Shown here in pieces: positions 18,193-28,103 of a stretch of 64,000 nucleotides of DNA. Origin of the DNA: Hyphomicrobiales bacterium (GTDB lineage Bacteria > Pseudomonadota > Alphaproteobacteria > Rhizobiales > Beijerinckiaceae); contig JAPLOU010000019.1 in the NCBI GenBank assembly GCA_026400535.1, positions 1-64,000 of the forward strand. The letters run 5' to 3'. Each line of letters begins with the position of its first letter. Position 1 is the first letter of the stretch. The notes under the pieces were generated by a model. That model saw nothing but the letters and a program-made list of their open reading frames with translations. It was not told the origin of the DNA and did no database searches. A program made the position numbers and the translations under genes.

Positions 18193-18774
18193 CTAGCGGT
18201 TCTTGCCGGGCACCCAGAGCACGTCGCCCGACGCCCTCTTGTTGAGATGGCGCGAGGCCACAAACAGGAAATCCGACAGCCGGTTCATATACTTAAGGGC
18301 CGGGTCGGCCACCCGCTCGCCCTCCGCATGCGACAGCTCCACCATCAGCCGCTCGGCCCGGCGCGAGACCGTTCGCGCAAGGTGGAGGTAGGCCGCCCCG
18401 GCGGTTCCACCCGGCAGCACGAAGGAGCGCAGCGGTTCGAGCGCGCTGTTCAGCTCGTCGATCTCGCGCTCGAGCCGATCCACCTGCGTATCGATGATCC
18501 GCAGCGGCTCCCATTCCAGCTTCTTGCCGGTGTCAGGCGTGGCCAACTCGGCGCCAAGGTCGAACAGGTCATTCTGGATGCGTCCGAGCATCGCGTCGAC
18601 ATGCGGGTCCTCGGTTAGGACATGCAGTCGGGCCATCCCGAGCGTGGCATTGGTCTCGTCAACCGTGCCGAAGGCCGCGATGCGCAGATCGAACTTCGGA
18701 CGCCGGTCCCCGGTTGCCAGCGCCGTGGTGCCCTTGTCGCCGGTTCGGGTGTAGATGCGGTTCAGAACGACCAT
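18193..18774 (-). CDS. ATP:cob(I)alamin adenosyltransferase (PduO type)
   Basis: Transfers the adenosyl group of ATP to cob(I)alamin, making coenzyme B12. The 193 residues show the ATP-binding start IYTRTGDKGTTAL, GTVDETNATLGMA near 35, then RTVSRRAERLMVEL near 135 and the C-terminal NRLSDFLFVASRHLN. All positions expected for an active PduO-type enzyme are present. Start: ATG at 18774. The neighbour upstream is the twin-transmembrane gene, an order often kept in Hyphomicrobiales. Confidence 0.94.
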   Translation of the reverse strand: MVVLNRIYTRTGDKGTTALATGDRRPKFDLRIAAFGTVDETNATLGMARLHVLTEDPHVDAMLGRIQNDLFDLGAELATPDTGKKLEWEPLRIIDTQVDRLEREIDELNSALEPLRSFVLPGGTAGAAYLHLARTVSRRAERLMVELSHAEGERVADPALKYMNRLSDFLFVASRHLNKRASGDVLWVPGKNR

Positions 18775-18843
18775 GATCGGATGCCTTGCCGAAGGGGGAG
18801 GAATAACGTGTTCAAGGGCGACGCGGTCGCCCGCCTTGCCTGA

Positions 18844-19035
18844 TCAACTGCTGCGCCACCAGATCACGCCCATGATGATGATGATTGCGGCAAACTGCAG
18901 CAGCACGCGCAAACGCATCAGGGTCTGGGACCGGCTGGGTGAGCCGCCGCGCATCATGTTGACAAGACCGAGCACGAGGATAACGGCGACCGCCCCGACG
19001 GCAACGGGCACCAGCACATTGATGAAGCTGTTCAT
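18844..19035 (-). CDS. twin-transmembrane protein (HIG1-like)
   Basis: Small 63-residue protein with two membrane helices (about 6-27 and 44-60) and a short basic loop (RGGSPSRSQTLMRLRV) resembling the QxxxR core of HIG1 hypoxia-induced proteins. Conserved in Hyphomicrobiales next to the cobalamin adenosyltransferase; its role is not established. Mitochondrial HIG1 proteins assist respiratory complex assembly, which may hint at a similar task. Confidence 0.8.
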   Translation of the reverse strand: MNSFINVLVPVAVGAVAVILVLGLVNMMRGGSPSRSQTLMRLRVLLQFAAIIIIMGVIWWRSS

Positions 19036-19089
19036 GGCAGCGTCTGTAGCCGCAAAACCCCTCGTTGCGAAGGGTGGCGCAAGCGCGCA

Positions 19090-21777
19090 TCAGTTCCGCC
19101 GCAGCAGACGTTCGAGATACTCGAGCTCTTCTTGTGGACGAAGTGTCTCCCCGAGCCGGCGGCGCAGCTCTTCGAGGATGCGGCGCGCCCTGACCTGCGG
19201 CGCCTCGCCAGGAACGCGCGTATCACCCGAAACGATGCCGCGACTTGATTCGCGCTGATTTCCTTCGCGCCCGAGCGGATCGCGCTGCTGCGTCTGGCGG
19301 CTGGCGGCGCGGTCGCGACCGTTCTGCTGCGGGTCGCCGTCGGCCATGCCTTCGCCGTCACCGTCGCCCTGACCTTCCTGTTGCATCTGCTGGGCGAGTT
19401 GCTGGGCGCCGTTGCGCAGACCATCAAGTGCACGGCCCTGCGCCTCCGCCGCACCGTTCATGTCGCCCTGGCCCAGTGCGCCCTCCGCCTCGCCCATGGC
19501 CTGCTCGGCATCGCCCAGACCCTGCTGGTTCGGCACGCCCATGCCCTGCATGCGGCGCTGCATCTCGCGGAGCCGGTCACGCAGCTGCTGCTGGCGCTGG
19601 GCCAGCTGATCGCGGCCTGGCTGGCCCTGCTGCTGACCCATCTGCCCGTCCTGTCCCTCCTGGCCGTCCTGACCTTGCTGACCCTGTTGGCCGCGCTGCT
19701 GCTGGCCCGGCTGCCGTTGCCCTGGCTGGCGCTGCCCCTGTTGCTGGCCGCGCTGGTTGGGCTGCGCCCGCTGATTGCGCTGATTGCGCTGGTCCTGGCC
19801 GTCCTGGAAGGTCTCGTCACGCAACTCCCGCTGCTCGCGCGTCAGCTTGTCGAGTTCGCTGAGCTGGTTCTGCATCTCACGCTGGCGCGGGTCCATCTGG
19901 CCCGGCCTGGCCTGTTGCAGGTTGCGCATCAGATTGTTGAGTTCGTTCAGCAGGCGCTGGGCCTCCTCGGTCTCACCGCGCTTGTTGAGCTCGTCGATGC
20001 GGTTCAGCATGGTGTTGAGGTCGCGCGGCGTGATGGTCCGGAAATTCTCCGGTATCTGGCTCATCTCGTTCTGCCGGCCGTTCTGCTGGTCGCGCTGCAT
20101 CTGCTCGGCCAGCTCGCGCATGAAGCGGTTCATGGCCTCGCGCAGTTCCTGCGTCAGGCGCGACAGCTCCTGCTGGTCGGCGCCGCGCTCCATCGCCTGT
20201 TGCAGGCGGTCCTGCGCGGCGCGCAGTTGCCGCTCGGCGTCCGACAGATCACCATCTTCCAACAGCAGCGCCATCTGCCACAGATCGTCAACGACCTCGA
20301 TCAGCCCGGCATCAGTGCGGGCCATCCTCAGCTTGTCCGCGATGATCTTGAGGCCGAGGTAGATGCCCGGCTCCTTGGTATACTCACCCGGCTCGATCAG
20401 GAAGGCGTCAAGCGCGGTCTGAACGCGGGAGCGCTCGGTCACATCGAGAACCAGCCAGCGGCGGGTTTCGATCAGCGCCCGCGCCAGCGGCTTGTTGAAG
20501 GCGCGCTGCGGCAACGTCACCTCGCGCACATCGCTGGCGCCTTCCTGCCCGGCGTCATCGCGCGCCGTCAGGGTCATGCGCACCCGTGCCCCGGCCCAAG
20601 GATGCTCGGCCAGTTCAAGAGCGGTCTTGATGTCGGCCTCGCCAGTTGAATCGCCCGGCACCGGCAGAGGAGTCTGCGGCGGCTCGATCAGCGGACGGGC
20701 CCCGGGGCGGGCCACGGCGCTGAGCGGCCGGAAGCCGGCTTCGACCGACGCAACACCGTAATCGTCACGCACCCGGTAGGTCACGGTCAACTGCCCGCGC
20801 TGGCCCGCCTGCGGTGCTTCCGTCATCGCGATCGTGGGCGGGCGGTCCGGGACCATGCTGATCGCGACATCGCCGCCCGGCACGCCCTTGCCCCCAAGCC
20901 GGATCACACCATCGCCGGTCACCGCGAAGCGCCGCTCGATGCCCTGCCGCACGCCGGCCGGAACCGGCGTCGCCTCAAGCCCCCCGGTTCCCTCGATGGT
21001 CACCTCCGGTGCGCCCGACACCCTGACAATCACCGTGGACCTGGCAGGGGCGCGGATCGGTCCGTAACCGCCGGAAAAGCTCAGCAGGACGGGTGGCAGC
21101 CGGGTGTAGCCGGGAGGATCAATCCAGCCATCGATCCGGACCTGGGCGGAGATGGGCTGCGGCGTGGTCCAGATGAAAGCGCTGCCGAGCCTGTAGCCCG
21201 CCTCCGGACCGGCCACGAAGAACGCGGCGACCGCCGCAAGGACGGGCAACAGCCGGAGCGCGCGCCGGTCGATCCGCGCCATGCCGGGGGCCGGAGCGGC
21301 CACCTTCAGGGCGGCCATGTCAATCCGCTGACGCTCGCGATGCGCCTTCCACAAGGCCTGCGCAAAGGGATCGGCACCGCCGATCGCGAGCGTGTCGCGC
21401 AGGCCTGCCGCCGGGCGGTGGCCGTCCGGGGCGGTTTTGTCGAGGCGTGCCAGCGCATCGGCCTCGCTCGGTCGGCCAAGGCGGAGCGCCGGGACAAGGC
21501 TTGCAAGCAGCGCGACCACGAACAGGATGCCGCCGATCAGGCGGCCAGACGGCGGCAGGGTGAGCCAAAGGCCCAGCCATGAGGCGGCGAGAAACACCAT
21601 GACGACAGACAACGGCAACCACAGTTGCGGCCAGAGGGCCTCCCAGCGCAGCGCCAGCCGGGAACGCGCGATCAGACCGCCGAGCGGATCGCCGCCGCCA
21701 ACGCCTCGGACAGAGCCCTGCACCACAGCCGGGGCCGGTCGCTCAGTTACCGCGGGCAGTTCGGGCCGGTCCGCCAT
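19090..21777 (-). CDS. TIGR02302/DUF4175 family membrane protein
   Basis: 895 residues. Two N-terminal membrane helices (about 40-95), a third near 180-200, then a large region with beta-rich segments (IDGWIDPPGYTRLPPV) and a helical part (about 470-620). From about residue 640 comes a Gln/Gly-rich low-complexity stretch with units such as QQGQ and GQDG, then PLGREGNQRESSRGIVSGDTRVP and a short charged end. The family is confined to Alphaproteobacteria and has no assigned function. ATG at 21777 is preferred; an in-frame upstream start at 21822 adds a basic leader. The low-complexity stretch may vary in length between strains. Confidence 0.88.
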   Translation of the reverse strand: MADRPELPAVTERPAPAVVQGSVRGVGGGDPLGGLIARSRLALRWEALWPQLWLPLSVVMVFLAASWLGLWLTLPPSGRLIGGILFVVALLASLVPALRLGRPSEADALARLDKTAPDGHRPAAGLRDTLAIGGADPFAQALWKAHRERQRIDMAALKVAAPAPGMARIDRRALRLLPVLAAVAAFFVAGPEAGYRLGSAFIWTTPQPISAQVRIDGWIDPPGYTRLPPVLLSFSGGYGPIRAPARSTVIVRVSGAPEVTIEGTGGLEATPVPAGVRQGIERRFAVTGDGVIRLGGKGVPGGDVAISMVPDRPPTIAMTEAPQAGQRGQLTVTYRVRDDYGVASVEAGFRPLSAVARPGARPLIEPPQTPLPVPGDSTGEADIKTALELAEHPWAGARVRMTLTARDDAGQEGASDVREVTLPQRAFNKPLARALIETRRWLVLDVTERSRVQTALDAFLIEPGEYTKEPGIYLGLKIIADKLRMARTDAGLIEVVDDLWQMALLLEDGDLSDAERQLRAAQDRLQQAMERGADQQELSRLTQELREAMNRFMRELAEQMQRDQQNGRQNEMSQIPENFRTITPRDLNTMLNRIDELNKRGETEEAQRLLNELNNLMRNLQQARPGQMDPRQREMQNQLSELDKLTREQRELRDETFQDGQDQRNQRNQRAQPNQRGQQQGQRQPGQRQPGQQQRGQQGQQGQDGQEGQDGQMGQQQGQPGRDQLAQRQQQLRDRLREMQRRMQGMGVPNQQGLGDAEQAMGEAEGALGQGDMNGAAEAQGRALDGLRNGAQQLAQQMQQEGQGDGDGEGMADGDPQQNGRDRAASRQTQQRDPLGREGNQRESSRGIVSGDTRVPGEAPQVRARRILEELRRRLGETLRPQEELEYLERLLRRN

Positions 21778-21871
21778 TGCTCGCTTGTCCTTCCGCAGGC
21801 TTGCTGCCCGCAAACGAACCATTAGCCTAGCACGTCAGGACGGCTTGGCCAGTCCCGGCGACAGCATGTCC

Positions 21872-23140
21872 TCAGGCAAGCCAGGCCGGAACGCGATCAA
21901 GCCCGATCACATCCTCGTAATCCGGACGGGGCCGGACAACGGCGAAGGCGTCTGCCTTGACCAGAACCTCCGGAATGAGCAGGCGTGTGTTGTAGGTCCC
22001 GGACTGTACGGCGCCATAGGCCCCGGCGCTCATCACGGCGAGAAGGTCGCCGGCCACCACACCGGGCAGATCACGCCCGAGCGCCAGATAGTCTCCGGAT
22101 TCGCAGACCGGCCCGACCACGTCAGCCACCATCCGCGGAGCCGACGGCGCGGCCTCGGCCACAGGCTTGATGGCATGGTGTGCCTCATAGAGCGTCGGCC
22201 GGATCAGGTCGTTCATGGCCGCATCGACGATGACGAAGGTCTTGCCCTCGCCCTGCTTCACGTAGATCACCGAGCACACCAGCACGCCCGCATTGCCGAC
22301 GATCAGTCGTCCCTGCTCGAACATCACCCTGAGCCCGAGCCGATCGGTGTGCTTCCGGACCACGGCGGCGAAGGCATCCGGGCCCGGCGGGGGCTGGTTG
22401 TCCTCGTGATACGGAATACCGAGCCCGCCGCCAAGGTCGATATGATTGAGATTGTGGCCGTCAGCCAACAGGTCGCGCGCCAGTTCGCTCAGCAGCCGCG
22501 TGGCGTCGTCGAAAGGCTGGAGGTCCGTGATCTGGCTGCCGATATGCATGTCGACGCCGGTGATCCTGAGACCCTTGAGCCCAGCCGCCCAGGCATAGAT
22601 GCCGCGGGCCCGCGAGATCGGCACGCCGAATTTGTTGTCGAACTTGCCGGTCGATATCTTGGCATGGGTCCTGGCGTCAACGTCGGGGTTGATCCGGAAG
22701 GACACCGGGGCCCGCATGCCCTTGGACAGTGCAACTTCTGACAGAACGTCAGCTTCCGGTTCGGACTCGATGTTGAAGCACAGGATGCCCGCATCAAGGG
22801 CAGCCGCCATCTCCACGCGGGTCTTGCCGACGCCCGAGAAGACGATGCGGTCGCCCGGCACCCCTGCAGCCAGCGCCCGCTTGAGTTCTCCGAGCGAGAC
22901 GATGTCCATGCCGGCGCCCTCGCGGGCCAGCGTCTTCAGGACCGCCTGATTGGAGTTGGCCTTCATGGCGTAGCAGACCAGCACGTCGGTTCCGGCAAAG
23001 GCGTCGCGGAAGACGCGATAGTGACGGACCAGGGTTGCGGTCGAATAGCAGTAGAACGGCGTTCCGACCTCTGCGGCGATCCGCTGCAGGCTGACATCCT
23101 CGGCGTGCAGAACGCCGTTGCGGTAGGCGAAATGGTGCAT
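21872..23140 (-). CDS. lysA: diaminopimelate decarboxylase
   Basis: PLP enzyme for the last step of lysine synthesis, converting meso-diaminopimelate to lysine. The 422 residues have the PLP lysine in CYAMKANSN near residue 58, HIGSQI near 205, the GGGLGIPY phosphate-binding loop near 235, and the second-subunit Cys in CESGDYLALGRDLP near 345. Complete. It follows lptM by 11 bases; argH-lptM-lysA is a standard alphaproteobacterial arrangement. Confidence 0.97.
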   Translation of the reverse strand: MHHFAYRNGVLHAEDVSLQRIAAEVGTPFYCYSTATLVRHYRVFRDAFAGTDVLVCYAMKANSNQAVLKTLAREGAGMDIVSLGELKRALAAGVPGDRIVFSGVGKTRVEMAAALDAGILCFNIESEPEADVLSEVALSKGMRAPVSFRINPDVDARTHAKISTGKFDNKFGVPISRARGIYAWAAGLKGLRITGVDMHIGSQITDLQPFDDATRLLSELARDLLADGHNLNHIDLGGGLGIPYHEDNQPPPGPDAFAAVVRKHTDRLGLRVMFEQGRLIVGNAGVLVCSVIYVKQGEGKTFVIVDAAMNDLIRPTLYEAHHAIKPVAEAAPSAPRMVADVVGPVCESGDYLALGRDLPGVVAGDLLAVMSAGAYGAVQSGTYNTRLLIPEVLVKADAFAVVRPRPDYEDVIGLDRVPAWLA

Positions 23141-23151
23141 CGTGCCGTTGC

Positions 23152-23520
23152 CTAGAGCAAGGGGTCGAGGATGAAGGGGGTCTTTGGAGGCGGTGAGCGG
23201 CGCAGGTTGCGCGAGGTGCTCCGCAGGCCAGCCGCCCCGGCAGAGATGGTCTGCGGGCCGACCGGCGCCACCGTCGCCGCCGGCAAGGACGGCTGCATGC
23301 TCGGGGTCGACGGAACGCCGGGATCGGCGTTCTGCGATGTCTCGGTCTCGCGGGCCGGACGGAAGGTCGGCGAGCCGCCAAGCGTCGAGCTGTTCTCGGC
23401 GGTCGCAGCGCGACGCTTGTCTTCCGCCCCGGGCGGCGGCTCAAGCGGCCCACGCCTGCCGCAGGCAGTCGCCAGCAGGGCACAGGCGAGAACGGTCACG
23501 AGAAGGCGGGCAGAAAGCAT
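23152..23520 (-). CDS. lptM: LptM-like small lipoprotein
   Basis: A signal peptide with lipobox LLATAC is followed by GRRGPLEPPP, the hallmark of LptM (YifL) lipoproteins that help assemble the outer-membrane LPS translocon LptD-LptE. The rest is a Pro/Ser/Ala-rich, probably disordered tail, longer than in E. coli. ATG at 23520 gives a good signal peptide; an ATG five codons upstream (23535) is also possible. Lies between argH and lysA, the usual position. Confidence 0.82.
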   Translation of the reverse strand: MLSARLLVTVLACALLATACGRRGPLEPPPGAEDKRRAATAENSSTLGGSPTFRPARETETSQNADPGVPSTPSMQPSLPAATVAPVGPQTISAGAAGLRSTSRNLRRSPPPKTPFILDPLL

Positions 23521-23631
23521 CGGGCGCGGTGTCACAGGAGGACTTTCATGGGCGGTCGGGCAAGGAGCTGCGATCGCGGCTGATCGGATCGGAGCCCCTG
23601 ACAGTCTCTTTAGGCGAGTCTGTGGCGTCTG

Positions 23632-25026
23632 TCAGCTTGGCTTTGCGGCGCCAAGCCGCTTCAGCCAACGCTGAGCCTGCGCCTTGACCAGCCGCGGCGA
23701 TGTCCCGCCATGGCTGACACGGCTCCTGATCGAGCGTTCGACCCCGAGCACAGCGAAAACCTCCTGAGTGATGCGCGGCTCGACCGCCTGCATCTCGGCC
23801 AGCGTCAGCTTTTCCAGGCCGATCGCCTTGTGCGACGCCAGCCCGACCAGTTTTCCGGTGACATGGTGCGCGTCGCGGAACGGCATGGCGAGCACGCGAA
23901 CAAGCCAGTCAGCCAGATCTGTCGCGGTGGCGTAACCCAGGCCGGCGGCACGCTTCATCGCTTTCAGGTCAGGCTGCATGTCGCGCACCATGCCAGCGAT
24001 CGCAGCGAGGCAGAGAGACAGGGTCTGCAAGGCATCGAAGACGCCTTCCTTGTCCTCCTGCATATCCTTCGAGTAGGTCAAAGGCAGGCCCTTCATCATC
24101 GTCAGCAAGCCCTGCAGCGCGCCGAACACCCGCCCCGCCTTGCCCCGCACGAGTTCGGCCGCATCCGGGTTTCGCTTCTGCGGCATGATCGACGATCCGG
24201 TGGTGAAGCTGTCCGACAGGCGCACGAAGCCGAACTGCGGCGTTGTCCACAGCACGATCTCTTCGGCAAAGCGCGACAGATGCATCGCCGTGATGGCCGC
24301 CGCCGCAACCGCTTCCAGCGCGAAGTCACGATCCGAAACCGAATCGAGCGAGTTCGCGGTCGGACGCTCGAAGCCGAGCGATGCGGCAGTCTGACGCCGG
24401 TTGATCGGGAACGACGTCCCCGCCAGCGCCGCCGCGCCGAGCGGGCACTCGTTCATCCGCTTGCGGGCATCGCAAAAACGGCCCCGGTCGCGGCCCAGCA
24501 TCTCCACATAGGCCAATAGGTGATGGCCGAAGGTCACCGGCTGGGCCGACTGCAGGTGCGTGAAGCCTGGCATCACCGCGCCCGCATGTGCCAGCGCCTT
24601 GGTAGCCAGGGCAAGCTGGACATCGGCAATCTGCTCGTCGATCAGGTCGACCGTGTCCCGCACCCACAGGCGCATGTCGGTCGCCACCTGATCATTGCGC
24701 GACCGGGCCGTGTGCAGGCGGCCCGCAACGGGGCCGATCAGGTCGCGCAGGCGGCTCTCGATGTTCATGTGGATGTCTTCGAGCGCGCGCGAGAATGTGA
24801 AGTGGCCCGCCTCGATTTCGGCTTCGACCGCCTTGAGCCCGTCCGTGATTGTCGCCACATCGGAATGCAGCAGGATGCCGGTCTGTCCGAGCATGGTGAC
24901 ATGGGCAAGCGATCCCCGGATATCCTGCCGCCAGAGTTTCTGATCGAACCCGATGGAGGCGTTGATTTCCTCCATGATCGCGTTGGGCCCTGTGGCGAAG
25001 CGTCCGCCCCACATCCGGTTGCTCAT
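23632..25026 (-). CDS. argH: argininosuccinate lyase
   Basis: Final step of arginine synthesis: splits argininosuccinate into arginine and fumarate. The 464 residues show the superfamily signature [12 protein letters not shown] near residue 280, [16 protein letters not shown] near 110 and [17 protein letters not shown] near 205. Complete and of normal length. Start: ATG at 25026, only 30 bases from the divergent tlpA-like start, so the two promoters share a very small space. Confidence 0.97.
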   Translation of the reverse strand: MSNRMWGGRFATGPNAIMEEINASIGFDQKLWRQDIRGSLAHVTMLGQTGILLHSDVATITDGLKAVEAEIEAGHFTFSRALEDIHMNIESRLRDLIGPVAGRLHTARSRNDQVATDMRLWVRDTVDLIDEQIADVQLALATKALAHAGAVMPGFTHLQSAQPVTFGHHLLAYVEMLGRDRGRFCDARKRMNECPLGAAALAGTSFPINRRQTAASLGFERPTANSLDSVSDRDFALEAVAAAAITAMHLSRFAEEIVLWTTPQFGFVRLSDSFTTGSSIMPQKRNPDAAELVRGKAGRVFGALQGLLTMMKGLPLTYSKDMQEDKEGVFDALQTLSLCLAAIAGMVRDMQPDLKAMKRAAGLGYATATDLADWLVRVLAMPFRDAHHVTGKLVGLASHKAIGLEKLTLAEMQAVEPRITQEVFAVLGVERSIRSRVSHGGTSPRLVKAQAQRWLKRLGAAKPS

Positions 25027-25056
25027 CTTAACCTCATCATTCTAAAATACAGGTTC

Positions 25057-25710
25057 ATGTCGCAGGTTCTGGCCGCCCTGTCCCGCATTCCGGTCGTCGC
25101 GCGCGTGGCGCTGGGGCTCGGCCTCGCGCTCGGCCTCGCTTTGCTATACGTGAGCGCCCAAGATGACCGCAACCCGCAAGTGGCGGGGAGTTGCAAGCCG
25201 GCGCGCGAGCTGGGCAAAGGCCTGTCGGCGGCTGCGATGGGTGAGGTTGCGGCGTTCCAGGCGCACGCCGCGCCGCGCGCCCTGCCGCCCCTTGCCTTTC
25301 AGGACGGCGTCGGCAAGGCCACCGGCCTGTCGGCCATGGCTGGCAAGACGGTGCTGCTCAATCTCTGGGCCACCTGGTGTGCGCCCTGCCGCAAGGAGAT
25401 GCCGGGGCTGGATGCGCTGCAGGCGGAGTTCGGCGGCGCAGCGTTCGAAGTCGTCGCGGTCAATATCGACACGCGCAATCTCGACAAGCCGCGCGCTTGG
25501 CTCAGCGACAACGGCATCACGAGGCTGGCCTATTACGCAGACCCCGAGGCAAGGATCTTTCAGGACCTCAAGCGGGCCGGACAGGCTGTCGGCATGCCGA
25601 CAACCGTGCTGATCGACGCGAAAGGCTGCAATCTGGGCGTGCTGCACGGCCCGGCTGACTGGGCCAGCGACGACGCGAGAAGGCTGATCAGGGTCGCGCT
25701 CGGGCGCTGA
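25057..25710 (+). CDS. TlpA-like membrane-anchored thiol:disulfide oxidoreductase
   Basis: 217 residues: an N-terminal anchor helix (about 13-33), then a periplasmic thioredoxin domain with LWATWCAPCRKEMPGLD near residue 103 and the cis-Pro in GMPTTVLID. TlpA proteins reduce cytochrome oxidase assembly factors and other periplasmic thiols. It is divergent from argH, the usual place in Hyphomicrobiales. Start: ATG at 25057, where the anchor begins; a much longer open frame upstream is the antisense of argH and is not used. Confidence 0.9.
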   Translation: MSQVLAALSRIPVVARVALGLGLALGLALLYVSAQDDRNPQVAGSCKPARELGKGLSAAAMGEVAAFQAHAAPRALPPLAFQDGVGKATGLSAMAGKTVLLNLWATWCAPCRKEMPGLDALQAEFGGAAFEVVAVNIDTRNLDKPRAWLSDNGITRLAYYADPEARIFQDLKRAGQAVGMPTTVLIDAKGCNLGVLHGPADWASDDARRLIRVALGR

Positions 25711-25721
25711 ACGATCCGGCG

Positions 25722-26012
25722 TCACCGGCCGGCGACGCGCCTGATCCGCCAGGTCAGAAAGGGCGCTGCTGAGCGCGCTTCACTGGCCGACAGGGTGCGG
25801 TGGCTGCCATCGGGCTGGATCTCGTCGAGATGGACGAACCCCATCAGATGCAGAGCCGCGGCGGCGTCGCGGGCCGCGAAGGCCCGCGGAACGATCTCAA
25901 GGGACCCCGCCGATCCGACCGCATCCAGCAGGGCAGCGGTCTCGGCCTGCCGCGTGGCGGCGCGGCGGGGAAACGGAACAACGGACGCAAGCGACGCAAC
26001 AGCTTCGAACAT
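25722..26012 (-). CDS. conserved-looking hypothetical protein, 96 residues
   Basis: Not recognised. The product begins MFEAVASLASVVPFPRR and is about 96 residues, with helical parts around 20-55 (TRQAETAALLDAVG, RAFAARDAAAALHLMGF) and a basic C-terminus ending in TWRIRRVAGR. Codon use fits the neighbours. No membrane segment or cofactor motif. It converges with the tlpA-like gene with 11 bases between stops. Moderately sure that it is a real gene. Confidence 0.55.
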   Translation of the reverse strand: MFEAVASLASVVPFPRRAATRQAETAALLDAVGSAGSLEIVPRAFAARDAAAALHLMGFVHLDEIQPDGSHRTLSASEARSAAPFLTWRIRRVAGR

Positions 26013-26161
26013 GACTGACGACCCCAACTGCAGGGGTATCGAATCACGCGCCCCGCACCGGGACATTCGGGCAAATATGGTTTCACCTGTTCTAAACCCG
26101 TTCCGCGCCGGCTGTGCCGTATCGAGGCAGCGGCACGATCGCAGGCGCCCCCGATCCTGCG

Positions 26162-26743
26162 TCAGAACTTCGGCAGCAGCCGGCCCGTCCGGTCCATGTA
26201 GGCCTGATACTCGGCGCCGAAGGTGTCGAGCATGATCCTCTCCTCCTGCCCGACCCGCAGCACGTACAGAATGCCGAACCCGACCAGGCCGGAGAAGCCG
26301 GCAATCCAGTTCGGCAGGAGAAGGGCCTGCGCCAGCGCCATCAGCCAGAAGGCGGTGTACATCGGATGGCGGATGCGGGCGTAGATGCCCGTGGTGATCA
26401 GCTTGTGGTCCTCCCGCATCTGCAAGCTGACCGACCAGTAGCGACCGAGGGCCTTGTGGGTGAGATGAAACATCACCAGGGCGACGAGCGCGACAGCAAT
26501 GCCGAGCCCGCACAGCACCGGACTGGCCGGGTAATTGGCGAAGCGCGGCTCGCGGAAGGCGACAAAGACAAAGGGTATCAGTCCGAGACCTGACAGCGAG
26601 ATCGACAGCCGGAGCTTTTCGGCCAGCGTCATCTCATCGCGCGCGATCCGGGCCTTCCTGGCCTTGCGCGCGAACGGCACGCGCAGGATATACCAGCCCG
26701 CCACAAGCACGAGCCAACTGATGCGGGCGATGATGAGCGTCAT
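26162..26743 (-). CDS. isoprenylcysteine methyltransferase-like membrane protein
   Basis: 193 residues with about five membrane helices. The C-terminal half has the family's SAM-binding features: ALGRYWS, GIYARIRHPMYTAFWLM near 125 and EERIMLDTFGAEYQAYMDRT near 165. Bacterial members of the ICMT/PEMT fold methylate lipids or small thiols; the substrate is unknown here. Its start overlaps the stop of the upstream hydrolase gene (ATGA), so the two are co-translated and may act on related membrane substrates. Confidence 0.85.
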   Translation of the reverse strand: MTLIIARISWLVLVAGWYILRVPFARKARKARIARDEMTLAEKLRLSISLSGLGLIPFVFVAFREPRFANYPASPVLCGLGIAVALVALVMFHLTHKALGRYWSVSLQMREDHKLITTGIYARIRHPMYTAFWLMALAQALLLPNWIAGFSGLVGFGILYVLRVGQEERIMLDTFGAEYQAYMDRTGRLLPKF

Positions 26744-28008
26744 GATTGTCCTGTTGCGACCATGCCGTTGGCCGGTCGGTCTGCCGCGGGCAGGAGTGCT
26801 GCCAGACCAGCTTGTGTCAATTCCCCCTCAGCGCCAATCCAGCCCATTGCCCCGTCGCGAGAAGCAGCCAGCGCGACCGGATCGAACGGCCCGCAGATCG
26901 TCATCAGGTAGTCGTAAGGGGCGCGCTTGTCATTGGCGCTGATGAACTGGCAGTGCAGCCGGAAGAAATTGAAGCGGATGCTGGCATAATAGTCCCGGTT
27001 GAGCATCTGGCCAAAGCTCACCTTCCGCACAACGGGCGACCTGCCGTCGATGCCGAGCACCGCCACGGGATCGGTGCGGAAGAAGTTCATCACATCGCTA
27101 ACGGCCTGATACTCGATCCACGCGACGCCAGGCGCCGTCGCGATCCGGCCAAGCTGTGCACGCAAGCCCGAGGCCTGCCGGTGCAGCGCGATCTTGAGAA
27201 TCGATGAACCGATGGTCAGCCATGTGACGGGCCGGGCGCCGGCAACCGGTCCGGCAGCTTCGTCCAGCATCTGCGCCGCCAGAACCGCGCCGAGACTGTG
27301 GCCAACCACGAGGACATGCTGATCCGCCGGCGTCGCGCGCAGTTCGCCAGCAGCCTCCGACAGGCGCTGCGAGAGATCCGGCTTGAAGCCGCGCACCACG
27401 TCCCGGGCAAAGATCCAGTCATCGAGAAGATGCCCGATATGGCTGTGGCCGGACATACGCCACACACCAATCGCGGCAAGGAACACAGCCAGCAGAATCG
27501 ACAGCCAGCCAGGGCTCCCCAGCGCGCTTGCCACAAGGCCAGCCAGCAACCCGGCAAGCATAACGGCCGCAAGGGCAAGATAGGGATAAAGAAAGAAGGC
27601 GGCGTAGCGCCAGGCGTTGACAAGATAGCCGCCGAGGGCGCCGTTCCGGACAAAATCGAGACCGGCGGCCAGACCGCCCTTCAGCCGCGGCAAGACATCC
27701 GCCTTGCGCTGCGCCGCGATCAGGTCGTCCCAGCAAACCAGATCATGGCGCGTTTCCACACACCATCCGGCACCCGACATGGTCACTGTCCAGCCTGCAA
27801 TGGAACCAACGGAAACCAGCGGCGTTGCCTCGGCGCGAAGTCCCCAGCACGACTCAAAACGCCTGAGTTCCCGACGAAAGCGGGCATGGAAGGTTTCAGC
27901 GCTCATCGGATCATAGCCGGCGCAATGGAGAACCCTGCGCCGGATGACAAGCCCATCGCCATGATCAGGCGCCGGCCCACGTGGTTCTTTTCGGCCGTCG
28001 GCGTTCAC
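26740..28008 (-). CDS. membrane-associated alpha/beta hydrolase-like protein
   Basis: 422 residues. Two hydrophobic helices near 130-185 split the protein; the second half holds HVLVVGHSLGAVLAAQML (about 255-272), the nucleophile elbow of a lipase/esterase, followed by IGSSILKIALH. No clear secretion signal. The group appears as uncharacterised lipase-like proteins in Alphaproteobacteria. Start: ATG at 28008; later in-frame starts such as the one before SAETFHARF are possible. Coupled to the methyltransferase-like gene downstream. Confidence 0.75.
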   Translation of the reverse strand: MNADGRKEPRGPAPDHGDGLVIRRRVLHCAGYDPMSAETFHARFRRELRRFESCWGLRAEATPLVSVGSIAGWTVTMSGAGWCVETRHDLVCWDDLIAAQRKADVLPRLKGGLAAGLDFVRNGALGGYLVNAWRYAAFFLYPYLALAAVMLAGLLAGLVASALGSPGWLSILLAVFLAAIGVWRMSGHSHIGHLLDDWIFARDVVRGFKPDLSQRLSEAAGELRATPADQHVLVVGHSLGAVLAAQMLDEAAGPVAGARPVTWLTIGSSILKIALHRQASGLRAQLGRIATAPGVAWIEYQAVSDVMNFFRTDPVAVLGIDGRSPVVRKVSFGQMLNRDYYASIRFNFFRLHCQFISANDKRAPYDYLMTICGPFDPVALAASRDGAMGWIGAEGELTQAGLAALLPAADRPANGMVATGQS

Positions 28009-28103
28009 GCTACAGTAACCATATTGGCCGAGTCTGCCCCCGTCTCATGTGTCCCCGTCCCGGCCATGCGACTCCTTCTCAGAGAGACACGTCGTTTTCC
28101 AGC

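Noticed and set aside
19245-20649. Long hydrophobic leucine-rich frames on the plus strand opposite the TIGR02302 gene
   Set aside because: They are the antisense of Gln/Gly-rich codons (CTG/CAG), which always gives a Leu-rich shadow.
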